This document shows, in pieces, positions 24,822-32,165 of a DNA stretch of 64,000 bases. Numbering within the stretch: position 1 is the stretch's first letter; every line of letters starts with the position of its first letter. The stretch covers positions 1 to 64,000 of the forward strand of contig NZ_UPPP01000068.1 in assembly GCF_900476375.1 (NCBI RefSeq), read 5' to 3'. This DNA comes from Allolucifera butyrica. Lineage in GTDB: Bacteria; Bacillota; Negativicutes; Sporomusales; UPPP01. A model generated the notes under the pieces. It did not search any database and was not told the DNA's origin. It worked only from the letters and a program-made list of their open reading frames with translations. A program made the translations under genes and the position numbers.

Positions 24822-25808
24822 ATGAGCTATGATTTGATTTTTTCATTAGGAAAAAAAGTGTTGACCGGCGGCCGGCTTACTTTTGACGAAGCCTTGTCGC
24901 TCACGCAGGTTGAACCGTCGGATATTCCGCTTTTGCTGGGTGTCGCCAATAAAATCCGTGAAGAATTTACCGGTGACCAGGTAGACACTTGCGAAATCAT
25001 TAATGCCCGTTCGGGCGGCTGTTCGGAAGACTGCAAATTTTGCGCCCAGTCCGCTCATTATGACGTGGCTGTGGAAACCTATCCCCTGCTGGCTGAGGAA
25101 ACCATCCTCGCCGCCGCCAAAAAAGCAGCGGTGGACGGTGCGTACCGGTTCTGTATCGTAACCGCAGGCTGCGGCATGAAAAAGGATCCGGATTTTGACC
25201 GGATCCTCAGTACTATTCAACGGATCGGCCGGGAAACCAACCTGAATCGCTGCTGTTCCCTGGGGCTTTTAGAACCGTCTCATGTTCTGGCCCTAAAAGA
25301 CGCCGGCATTACCCGCTATCATCACAATCTGGAAACCAGTCCAACCCTTTTCCCGCAAATTTGCACCACCCATACCTATGAAGACAGGGTAACTACCATT
25401 CAAAATGTAAAAGCTGCCGGTTTGCAGGTGTGTTCCGGCGGCATCATCGGGCTTGGCGAATCATGGCGTCAACGGGTGGAATTAGCCTTTGAGCTCAGAC
25501 GGCTGGATGTTGACTCCGTACCGATTAACGTATTAAATCCGATTAAAGGAACAGCCTTTGCCGATAATAAGCGCCTTCATCCTTTAGAGATCCTGCAAAC
25601 CTTTGCCCTGTTCCGTTTCATTCTGCCGACAAAAATTATCCGCTATGCCGGAGGAAGGGAACGCAATTTGGGAGAATTGGTTCCCCTCGGTTTCCTGTCC
25701 GGGATAAACGGTATGTTGCTTGGCAATTATCTTACTACCCAGGGCCGTACTCCGGGTGACGATTTAAATACGGTGAAAGAATTAGGGCTAAAACCGTTAA
25801 TGCCTTAA
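24822..25808 (+). CDS. bioB: Biotin synthase paralog 2, all canonical cluster ligands
   Basis: The 328-residue protein is colinear with the upstream paralog and has CSEDCKFC (Cys67, 71, 74) plus all four positions expected for the auxiliary cluster: Cys111 (YRFCIVTAG), Cys144 (with an extra Cys145), Cys204 (CSGGIIGLGE) and Arg274 (IRYAGGRE). It is therefore the better candidate for ordinary biotin synthesis. Only 21 bases separate it from paralog 1, with GGAGGAACAAA before the ATG, so the two form an operon. Its TAA overlaps the stop of the convergent hydE gene by three bases. No other bio genes are in the window. Confidence 0.9.
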   Translation: MSYDLIFSLGKKVLTGGRLTFDEALSLTQVEPSDIPLLLGVANKIREEFTGDQVDTCEIINARSGGCSEDCKFCAQSAHYDVAVETYPLLAEETILAAAKKAAVDGAYRFCIVTAGCGMKKDPDFDRILSTIQRIGRETNLNRCCSLGLLEPSHVLALKDAGITRYHHNLETSPTLFPQICTTHTYEDRVTTIQNVKAAGLQVCSGGIIGLGESWRQRVELAFELRRLDVDSVPINVLNPIKGTAFADNKRLHPLEILQTFALFRFILPTKIIRYAGGRERNLGELVPLGFLSGINGMLLGNYLTTQGRTPGDDLNTVKELGLKPLMP

Positions 25809-26827
25809 TTGTGTCTAAATCCGTAACTGCCGGATACTTTCCGGCCAATCGCCTGAATTTTGCCGGTAATACAGGCCCGGCAGTGTCCCGGTGTGTCGTT
25901 TATACAGATCTTCCCCGGATAAAGAGCATAGAGCCGGCGGTATTCCCCTTCCGTAACATTCGGCATTACTACATTCGCTCCGCTCTGCAGCGCAATCATT
26001 CTGCCGTTCGGATGCAGACTCTCCATGGCTGTTGTTGCCGGTATATTGATATCCGGCAGCAATAGTCTGGTAATGGCCATAACTTTTAAGCTAAGCTCAA
26101 AAGCACCTCCCCGAGCCTCTCCCAGCGGCGTATCCTGGTTGGGAATAAAGGGACCGATGCCGATCATGTCGGCATCAATTTGTTTAAAAAACAAAATGTC
26201 TTCGGCCAGGGACTCTACGGTCTGACCGGGTAATCCCACCATGCAGCCGGTACCGACTTCATAGCCTAAGCTTTTTAAATCTTGCAGGCATCGGATACGG
26301 TTGGCAAAACTCATACCCGGATCCAGGCGGTGATACAGCTGTTCATCCGTCGTTTCAATCCGCAGCAGATAACGGTCTGCACCGGCCTCCTTATAAGCCC
26401 GGTATTCCGCCTGGTTTTTTTCGCCGGCGCTGATGGTAATCGCTACATCCAGTTCCTTAATTTTGCGGATGATATAACACATTCTGTCAACCGTATAGTA
26501 ATCATCTTCCCCCGATTGCAAAACGACTGTTTTATAGCCGTAATCTTTGGCTTTACGGGCCAGCTCAATAATCTCGTCCGGCTCCAGACGATAGCGTTCG
26601 ATGTTTTGATTGTCCCGACGCAGGCCGCAATACAGGCAATTTTGTTTGCACCGGTTGGAAAACTCGATTAATCCCCGCAGGTGTACTTCATCCCCTTTGT
26701 AGTGTTTGCGTACCCTGTCGGCTGCGGCCAAAAGCTCCGGCATAAAGTCGGTGTCCCTAAGCAGCCGGACAATTTCTTCCCTGGCCAGTTCGTGTGTCGC
26801 TGCCGCTTTATTAATTATATCCAACAT
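25805..26827 (-). CDS. hydE: [FeFe]-hydrogenase maturase HydE (radical SAM)
   Basis: HydE helps build the dithiomethylamine/diiron part of the H-cluster. The 340-residue protein has the radical SAM motif CKQNCLYC (Cys60, 64, 67), and family segments YGYKTVVLQSGEDDYYT, RIETTD and GIGPFIPNQDTPLG. It is related to BioB in fold, but clearly distinct from the two adjacent bioB genes. HydF, HydG and [FeFe]-hydrogenase genes are not in the window. GAGGAG precedes ATG 26827. PylB, a relative, is less likely given the GPFIPN motif. Confidence 0.88.
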   Translation of the reverse strand: MLDIINKAAATHELAREEIVRLLRDTDFMPELLAAADRVRKHYKGDEVHLRGLIEFSNRCKQNCLYCGLRRDNQNIERYRLEPDEIIELARKAKDYGYKTVVLQSGEDDYYTVDRMCYIIRKIKELDVAITISAGEKNQAEYRAYKEAGADRYLLRIETTDEQLYHRLDPGMSFANRIRCLQDLKSLGYEVGTGCMVGLPGQTVESLAEDILFFKQIDADMIGIGPFIPNQDTPLGEARGGAFELSLKVMAITRLLLPDINIPATTAMESLHPNGRMIALQSGANVVMPNVTEGEYRRLYALYPGKICINDTPGHCRACITGKIQAIGRKVSGSYGFRHN

Positions 26828-26946
26828 ATAAAATCGCTCCTCATAAACAGTAACTTCTGCTACTGCCCCTTCTTAAAAAGTTTTCAATTCTATTATAGAA
26901 TATAAGCCCGACTTCTGTCTAAACTAGTTTTAAAGGAGGTCGGTTT

Positions 26947-27330
26947 ATGGCAAACGAGCATACGATTATTGCGCATTTTCCATCCAGTACCAAGGCGGCT
27001 GCAGCCAAACAGGCACTGGCTGCAGCCGGACTGACGGATGCCCAGGTTCGCCGGAACAGCCGCTTCGGTGTCACTCAGGACGAGAATCAGGATGACCCGG
27101 TTGCTCAGGCTGAGACCCTAACCGGCTTAACCCTCTTTTCCGCCAATAATCCAAACGACGCCAATGCCAGCACCCGCGTTTTGATGGGCGCCGACCCGTC
27201 GGTCAGCGGTTTCAGTATGGAAGGCTACGGCTTGGCCGGCGGTCGTGCTTTTACCCTGGTGACTTTTGTCCCGGAAGAACGTATGGACGAAGCAGTTACT
27301 ATTTTAAAGCAAAATGGCGGCGAGGTTTAA
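26947..27330 (+). CDS. Hypothetical protein, 127 aa, two beta-alpha half-units
   Basis: I do not recognise the family. The sequence starts with a beta-alpha unit (TIIAHFPSSTKAAAAKQALAAAGL) and ends with a similar one (FTLVTFVPEERMDEAVTILKQNGG), like a split ferredoxin-like fold as in small general-stress or signalling proteins. The central part is Gly/Asn/Ser rich. There is no signal peptide or membrane segment. A perfect AAAGGAGGT site precedes ATG 26947, so it is probably well translated. It stands alone, with a terminator after it. Confidence 0.7.
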   Translation: MANEHTIIAHFPSSTKAAAAKQALAAAGLTDAQVRRNSRFGVTQDENQDDPVAQAETLTGLTLFSANNPNDANASTRVLMGADPSVSGFSMEGYGLAGGRAFTLVTFVPEERMDEAVTILKQNGGEV

Positions 27331-27347
27331 AAATAAGCCGAAGAAAG

Positions 27348-27374
27348 AAAAACCGCTAATGCGGTTTTTCTTAT
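27348..27374 (+). terminator. Terminator of the 127-aa gene
   Basis: GAAAAACCGC and GCGGTTTTTC pair around TAAT; 18 bases after the stop codon. It resembles the hairpin part of the composite repeats. Confidence 0.7.
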
Positions 27375-27518
27375 TATATATAGGTTCTACATAGATAGAT
27401 AGCCATTACGGCAAAAGAATCGCCTTATCAACGCTCCGCCGTTATCACTTAACCTCCGCTTATGACAAGACGATCCTTCTGCCTGGATTGGCGCCAAAAT
27501 GATTTCCAGATGGTTTCC

Positions 27519-27573
27519 TTGCGCCTTGAGCCCTGCGCTATGAACCGAAAAACCGCGTTAGCGGTTTTTCTTA
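27519..27573 (+). repeat. Composite palindrome-plus-terminator repeat, copy C
   Basis: GCGCCTTGAGCCCTGCGC, then TATGAACCGAAAAACCGC, GTTA, GCGGTTTTTCTTA, the same order of parts as copies A and B. The tcdA stop codon lies in the loop of its hairpin, so the terminator overlaps the gene end. Confidence 0.6.
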
Positions 27574-28325
27574 TCACCTATTATATCTTTGACCACTTCG
27601 CCGGCAAGGATCAATCCGGCAACGGAAGGGACAAAAGCAATACTGCCGGGAATTTGATGACGGACGGTGCATTTCCGGGTAGTTCCCGGCGGACAGATAC
27701 ACCCCTGATTGCAGTTGGAATGCTCCGTTTGTACCGGCCGGAGCGGTTCTTCCCGGGAATAAACCACCTTCAGAGAAGTAACGCCTCTTTTTCTCAGCTC
27801 CTGTCGCATCACTTTCGCCAGCGGACATATGGAAGTGCTAAAAATGTCGGCTACTTCCAACTGGGTTGGATCGAGTTTATTTCCCGCGCCCATGCAGCTA
27901 ATAACAGGAATGCCTTTTTCTTTGGCCCGCATAATAAGGTCGATTTTACCGGTTACAGTATCGATGGCATCAATAATATAATCATAATCGTCATGAATTA
28001 ACTCGTCTGCCGTACCGGGCATATAAAAGCGCTGAAATACGGTAACTTCCGCCTCCGGATTGATTTCCAGGATGCGGTCGCGCATAACCTCAACTTTTGG
28101 TTTTCCTACGGTTTTGGTAGTGGCATGCAGTTGCCTGTTAATATTGGTAAGACAAATACAATCATCATCAACCAGCACCAGTTTTCCCACTCCGGACCGG
28201 ACCAGCCCTTCCACAGCAAACGTACCTACGCCGCCAATTCCAAAAACGGCGACTTTACTTTTGGCCAGCTTGTCCAGCGCCGCTGCGCCGATTAAGAGTT
28301 CGGTTCTGGAAAATTTATGTAACAT
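27558..28325 (-). CDS. tcdA: tRNA threonylcarbamoyladenosine dehydratase (ThiF/MoeB family)
   Basis: TcdA (CsdL) cyclises t6A37 of tRNA to ct6A using ATP. The 255-residue protein has the ThiF nucleotide loop GIGGVGTFAVEGLVRSGVG, LVDDDCICLTNINRQ, and a C-terminal basic segment typical of TcdA. CGAGNK (MGAGNKLDPTQ) and the SICPLAKVMRQELRKRG region fit the family. Related E1-like enzymes are possible, but no ThiS or MoaD gene is nearby. AAAGGGTG precedes the ATG. It converges with the 127-aa gene. Confidence 0.88.
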   Translation of the reverse strand: MLHKFSRTELLIGAAALDKLAKSKVAVFGIGGVGTFAVEGLVRSGVGKLVLVDDDCICLTNINRQLHATTKTVGKPKVEVMRDRILEINPEAEVTVFQRFYMPGTADELIHDDYDYIIDAIDTVTGKIDLIMRAKEKGIPVISCMGAGNKLDPTQLEVADIFSTSICPLAKVMRQELRKRGVTSLKVVYSREEPLRPVQTEHSNCNQGCICPPGTTRKCTVRHQIPGSIAFVPSVAGLILAGEVVKDIIGDKKNR

Positions 28326-28375
28326 AATTTCACCCTTTAATTATTATCATTATTGCCAGCTAACTTAGCGTATCA

Positions 28376-28407
28376 AAAAATAGCAATGCCGTCAACATTG
28401 CTATTTT
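28376..28407 (-). terminator. Terminator of the deacetylase/transpeptidase operon
   Basis: AAAATAGCAATG and CATTGCTATTTT form a 12-bp stem followed on the minus strand by T6. Confidence 0.75.
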
Positions 28408-28445
28408 CTCCTGTAAAATAGGAAAAATTTATTAAAATGTGGGTT

Positions 28446-29144
28446 TTACGGGCGCATTTCATAATAACGCAACAGGCCGCTTACCGTTACAAATTCATAC
28501 CCCTTTTCCCGCAGCCGGTCAATAAGAATTTCAACCGCCGCTGCGGTGGATTTGGCACATTTTCCTTCATGCAGCAAAATAATTCCGCCCGGCGCCGCCT
28601 CCTTGACCACGGTATTAACAATTTGCTCAACCCCTCTTCCTTCCCAGTCCCGGGGATCGATTGACCAAAGCACGGTTGTATAGCCCCGTTTGGCCAGTTC
28701 ACTTACCATGCGGTCATTATAGCCCCCTCCGGGCGGACGGAAAAGCGTTGGTTTCGGCGCAATCCGGGAAATCGCATTTTCCGCCTTCACGATTTCCTGC
28801 TCAAATTCATTTTTACTCAACCGGTTTATAAACCGGTGTGTATAGCTATGACTGGCGACCTCATGTCCATTCGCCACAATTTCCGCCAGCAGTTGCGGGT
28901 ATCGCTCGGCGTTGCTGCCAAGAACAAAAAAGGTTCCCCGGACATGTTTCTCCTTGAGTACAGTCAATAGATTTTCCGTTGTTCCCGGATAGGGACCGTC
29001 ATCAAAGGTAAGGGCCAATACCTTATGGGTCGTCGGTACTTTCTTGACTATTTTATCGCCGTAATCCACAGCATACGTTCCGGCTGCGACTGAAACAACG
29101 GCACACACCAATAATCCCCAAAAATATTTTCTTCCTACTTTCAT
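28446..29144 (-). CDS. Polysaccharide deacetylase (NodB domain), exported
   Basis: The 232-residue protein has an N-terminal membrane/signal segment (FWGLLVCAVVSVAAG) and a carbohydrate esterase 4 domain: LALTFDDGPYPG (catalytic Asp and metal Asp), SHSYTHRFI (metal His pair), RPPGGGYND, and ILLHEG near the end. It should remove N-acetyl groups from a cell-surface polysaccharide or peptidoglycan, possibly in sporulation. It is the last gene of a three-gene minus-strand cluster after an L,D-transpeptidase and a second deacetylase. Confidence 0.88.
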   Translation of the reverse strand: MKVGRKYFWGLLVCAVVSVAAGTYAVDYGDKIVKKVPTTHKVLALTFDDGPYPGTTENLLTVLKEKHVRGTFFVLGSNAERYPQLLAEIVANGHEVASHSYTHRFINRLSKNEFEQEIVKAENAISRIAPKPTLFRPPGGGYNDRMVSELAKRGYTTVLWSIDPRDWEGRGVEQIVNTVVKEAAPGGIILLHEGKCAKSTAAAVEILIDRLREKGYEFVTVSGLLRYYEMRP

Positions 29145-29173
29145 TGGACCCGCTCCTCCGGCTGTTCAAGAAT

Positions 29174-29893
29174 CTATATGCCCAAAAGATCAAGGACCCG
29201 TCGATTGGCAATGCCGTCCGGTTCGATTCCTTTATCCAACTGGTAGGCCCGTAAGGCGGCATCCGTTGTTTTACCGAAGATTCCGTCGGCAACGGTGGTC
29301 AAATAACCCAATTCCTTTAATTTAAGCTGCAGCGCAACAACATCAGTACCACTTGCTTGATACTTCAAGGTCCGTAGTACTTTCGTCTTTTTCCCTTCAA
29401 TCCGGACGCTCGTTCCGACCGGAATCCATTCAAACAGTTCTTCCACATCTTTATTCCGCATCCGGATACAGCCATGGCTGGCATACCGCCCGATTGACCA
29501 GGGATTATTCGTGCCATGGATGCCATAAATTCCCCAAGGTACATTCAGCCCCATCCAGCGGGTACCAAAGCCGGAACCCCAATTATAGTCTTTCCAGACA
29601 ACTTTCCATTCTCCAATTGGTGTTGGTGTATTGCTTTTTCCCACGGCAATTTTATAAACTTTGTATAAATTATTATCGTTATAAACTTCCAAAGTACGGG
29701 CCGGAATTTTAATTATAATGTGAACTTTGCCGGTCGGAGCCGTAGTCGGCTGATTAGGAGCCGCTGCCAATTCCTGTTCATCTAAATATTCCCACCCCCA
29801 AATCCCGGCAATAATACTGGCAAATAACAGAATCGTTATGCCATAATACAGATTGCGGCGGTTGCAGATAAAAGTCCTGAGTCCAGACACCAT
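29174..29893 (-). CDS. L,D-transpeptidase with C-terminal peptidoglycan-binding domain
   Basis: The 239-residue protein has an N-terminal anchor helix (YYGITILLFASIIAGIWGW), a YkuD domain with the active-site block HGTNNPWSIG through SHGCIRM (catalytic Cys in HGC), and a peptidoglycan-binding domain at the C terminus (LQLKLKELGYL, GIFGKTTDAALRAYQ). It makes 3-3 cross-links or attaches proteins to peptidoglycan. The start was set at ATG 29893, directly after GGAGGAGGGGGGA, rather than at the upstream ATG that lies within that site. Confidence 0.92.
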   Translation of the reverse strand: MVSGLRTFICNRRNLYYGITILLFASIIAGIWGWEYLDEQELAAAPNQPTTAPTGKVHIIIKIPARTLEVYNDNNLYKVYKIAVGKSNTPTPIGEWKVVWKDYNWGSGFGTRWMGLNVPWGIYGIHGTNNPWSIGRYASHGCIRMRNKDVEELFEWIPVGTSVRIEGKKTKVLRTLKYQASGTDVVALQLKLKELGYLTTVADGIFGKTTDAALRAYQLDKGIEPDGIANRRVLDLLGI

Positions 29894-29921
29894 TCCCCCC
29901 TCCTCCATTCAATCTTTCCGG

Positions 29922-30569
29922 TTAATAACGCACAACCCCTTTTTGGCTATGCTGCTGTAAAAGCTGCCCCACCGTCACCGTTTGATACCCTGCATCGCCT
30001 ATCAATTTAAGGATAGCGGGCAAAGCCTGGACCGTTCCGGCAATCCGGTCGGAACAATGCAGCAGGATAATGGAACCCGGCTTGATATGCCCGGCGATTT
30101 GTTCAACAATCCTGTCTGCCGAAGTGATCGTGGTATCCTTGGAATCAATATTCCAAATAATTGCCGTAAACCCAAGTTTATTAACTGCCTCCAGGGAATC
30201 ACGGTTAAAGTGCCCTAATGGGAATCGTACCAGCGAAGACTTTAGCCCCGTCATCTTTTCGAAAACTGTATTGCAACTACGGATCTCCCCTTCTATTTGG
30301 GCCGCAGTTAGCCGGCGATAATCCTGCTGCGAGTATCCCTGATTCCCGATTTCATGACCTTCGGCCATCATACGGTGAACCAGTTCGGGATTGTCGCGGA
30401 CGCTGTTGCCGTTCATAAAAAAAGTCGCTTTTGCATTGCCTTCTTTTAATATAGCCAAAATCTGCGGTGCCGCGCCTTCTCCCTGGTCATAATCAAACGT
30501 TAACGCTACGACCCGGTCGTCGGTTAAGGTTCCGGCGATCGCCACGGGCTGCTCCTTCCATATTGGCAA
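29922..30569 (-). CDS. Polysaccharide deacetylase, start unresolved
   Basis: The CE4 domain is clear: VALTFDYDQGEG (an altered TFDDG with Tyr inserted), HEIGNQGYSQQDYR, RFPLGHFNRDS and ILLHCSD. The TFDDG motif is TFDYD and the SH.TH motif is NQGYSQ, so both metal-ligand histidine motifs are degenerate and catalysis is doubtful. The annotated start TTG 30569 cuts into a membrane helix that continues upstream in frame (NRPFLSSGFLYGALGIFTIL, to about 30650). No ATG, GTG or TTG is available there; ATG 30669 after GGGAGG is one base out of frame, suggesting a frameshift or a rare start codon. Confidence 0.75.
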   Translation of the reverse strand: MPIWKEQPVAIAGTLTDDRVVALTFDYDQGEGAAPQILAILKEGNAKATFFMNGNSVRDNPELVHRMMAEGHEIGNQGYSQQDYRRLTAAQIEGEIRSCNTVFEKMTGLKSSLVRFPLGHFNRDSLEAVNKLGFTAIIWNIDSKDTTITSADRIVEQIAGHIKPGSIILLHCSDRIAGTVQALPAILKLIGDAGYQTVTVGQLLQQHSQKGVVRY

Positions 30570-30682
30570 ACCATAGGAGTAGAGGGTAAGTATAGTAAAA
30601 ATCCCCAGGGCGCCATATAAAAATCCGGATGATAAAAACGGTCTGTTAATCCTTACGATCGTAGCGCATCCCTCCCATCCCT

Positions 30683-30852
30683 GAGCCTGCTTAAAAAGAT
30701 GCAGATACTAGGGCATTTGAACGAAGGCGTACTCAGTCGTACGTTGAGTGAGAACGCGCAGCCGCAACAACGTAGTGTTCCACATTTCGCAATTATTGTC
30801 GGGTGGCAGAGGACTGCGAAAAGTGGGATTGGTGCGCTTTTTAAGCAGGCTC
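30683..30852. repeat. MITE-like element, full copy with 16-bp perfect inverted ends
   Basis: GAGCCTGCTTAAAAAG (30683-30698) and CTTTTTAAGCAGGCTC (30837-30852) are perfect inverted repeats bounding 170 bases with no ORF. Inside are a second inverted pair (CCACATTTCGCA with TGCGAAAAGTGG, one mismatch) and the 38-base repeat also found at 17941-17978. Partial copies occur at 40916-40964 and 61753-61783. It lies 4 bases from the stop of the WG-repeat gene. No target duplication was clear. Confidence 0.75.
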
Positions 30853-30856
30853 GTCG

Positions 30857-31963
30857 CTAGAAAATAAGTTCCTTAGCCCAGCGGAGGCATTGCCGTGTTA
30901 TTGTAATGGCTTTCCAAAATTTCTTTTTTACCGGATTCACAGTTTGAATTTCCTGTACGGCGGCGAATCCATCGGAAAAATCGGTTGTTTTTTCATACCC
31001 GGCTGGCAAGGCAACTTGGCCTTGCCGGTTAATTAAGGCATACTTGCCATTATGGAACACTTTGGCGCAGCCGTTGTAAAAACTGCCGGCCCAATTCCAG
31101 TTCAGAGGGATAACAAGTTTACCTGTATGATCAATAAACCCCGCTTTCCCTTTTATCATTACTTTGGCCAGCCCTTCACTAAATTCCCAGGCCCAGTCGA
31201 ACTTAGGACTGATTACAAAATCACCTTTTTTATTGATATAACCATATTTATTGCCCAATTTAACCAACCCGGCCCCTTCCTTGAAATTCCAGGCCCAATC
31301 AAAATGCGGCGGAATCATAAGATTACCCTGTTTATTACAATAACCCCATTTCGACCCGACCTTCACAGCGGCAAGTTCTTCATGAAAATCCCGTATAAAT
31401 TCAAACTGAGGAGTCATAACCAATTGTCCGTCCTTATGCAAAAAACCATATTGGTTATTGGCCCGGATTACTGCCATCCCATCATTAAAATCTCCGGCAA
31501 ATTCAAAAGCCGGCTCGTAAATCCACTTTCCCTGCCTGTCTATATAACCAAATTTATCGTCTACTCCCACTGCCGCAGCATCCCCGGAAAAATCACCGGC
31601 CCAGTCATATTTCGCCGCCACAACCATTGTACCGGCCGTATTAATATAACCATACCTATCATTCCATTTGACGGCGGCTAACCCGGCGCTAAATGGTCCG
31701 GCCTCTTGATATTGCGGTTTTATCACCATGTCACCTTGCTTGTCGATAAACCCCAAGGAACCGTCTCTGTCAACCGCCGCCAATCCCTCACTGTATTTTT
31801 CAACTCTGGTAAATTGAGGTTTGATAATCTCTTGGCCGGTTGTATCAATAAAACCCCACTTGGCAGAACCGGCCGGCGGTTTTCCCAAATAACAGGCCAG
31901 AAAAATCCAAGCCGCCATGGCGACGATGAATAAATTCGTACTTAAAACAACCGACTTTTTCAC
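30857..31963 (-). CDS. WG-repeat protein, membrane-anchored, nine repeats
   Basis: The 368-residue protein has an N-terminal signal/anchor helix (LFIVAMAAWIFLACYLG) then nine WG (KWG-type) repeats of about 33-35 residues, each with a G-[FY]-[IL]-[ND]-x-x-G core, for example GFIDKQGDMVIKPQY and GYINKKGDFVISPKF. The predicted fold is a solvent-exposed beta structure used for binding; no enzyme activity is implied. The Lys-rich C terminus lacks repeats. GTG 31963 was chosen because GGAGGG lies about 10 bases upstream; ATG 31981 is the alternative. A membrane lipoprotein-like Cys (ACYLG) lies in the anchor. Confidence 0.85.
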   Translation of the reverse strand: MKKSVVLSTNLFIVAMAAWIFLACYLGKPPAGSAKWGFIDTTGQEIIKPQFTRVEKYSEGLAAVDRDGSLGFIDKQGDMVIKPQYQEAGPFSAGLAAVKWNDRYGYINTAGTMVVAAKYDWAGDFSGDAAAVGVDDKFGYIDRQGKWIYEPAFEFAGDFNDGMAVIRANNQYGFLHKDGQLVMTPQFEFIRDFHEELAAVKVGSKWGYCNKQGNLMIPPHFDWAWNFKEGAGLVKLGNKYGYINKKGDFVISPKFDWAWEFSEGLAKVMIKGKAGFIDHTGKLVIPLNWNWAGSFYNGCAKVFHNGKYALINRQGQVALPAGYEKTTDFSDGFAAVQEIQTVNPVKKKFWKAITITRQCLRWAKELIF

Positions 31964-32106
31964 ACCCAACCTGCCCTCCATTCATCCATCGGGTCCTGAC
32001 TGCTGCCATATCTTTAAGCAGGTTTTCAATATCATCAAAATATATGACCGGCCAAGAAAAAATAGTCGCGCTTTTTCGGCTCACGGAGCAGGGGGCAGTA
32101 TGTAGA

Positions 32107-32152
32107 AAAAGGAACTGTCTAAAAAGCAAAAAACCTTTTTAGACAGTTCCTA
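32107..32152 (-). terminator. Terminator of the metallophosphoesterase gene
   Basis: GGAACTGTCTAAAAAG pairs perfectly with CTTTTTAGACAGTTCC (16 bp), followed on the minus strand by a T-rich run. Confidence 0.85.
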
Positions 32153-32165
32153 TAACAGCGGCCCG

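Noticed and set aside
25805..26827. Third biotin synthase
   Set aside because: The GIGPFIPNQDTPLG motif and the lack of BioB auxiliary-cluster residues place it in HydE.
27462..28001. Plus-strand ORF of 179 codons across the tcdA 3' end
   Set aside because: It is antisense to tcdA and starts inside intergenic repeats; no ribosome site or recognisable product.
32008..32026. CTTTAAGCAGGTTTTC as a fourth MITE-like copy
   Set aside because: Only about 10 bases (TTTAAGCAGG) match and the GCTC end and interior are absent.
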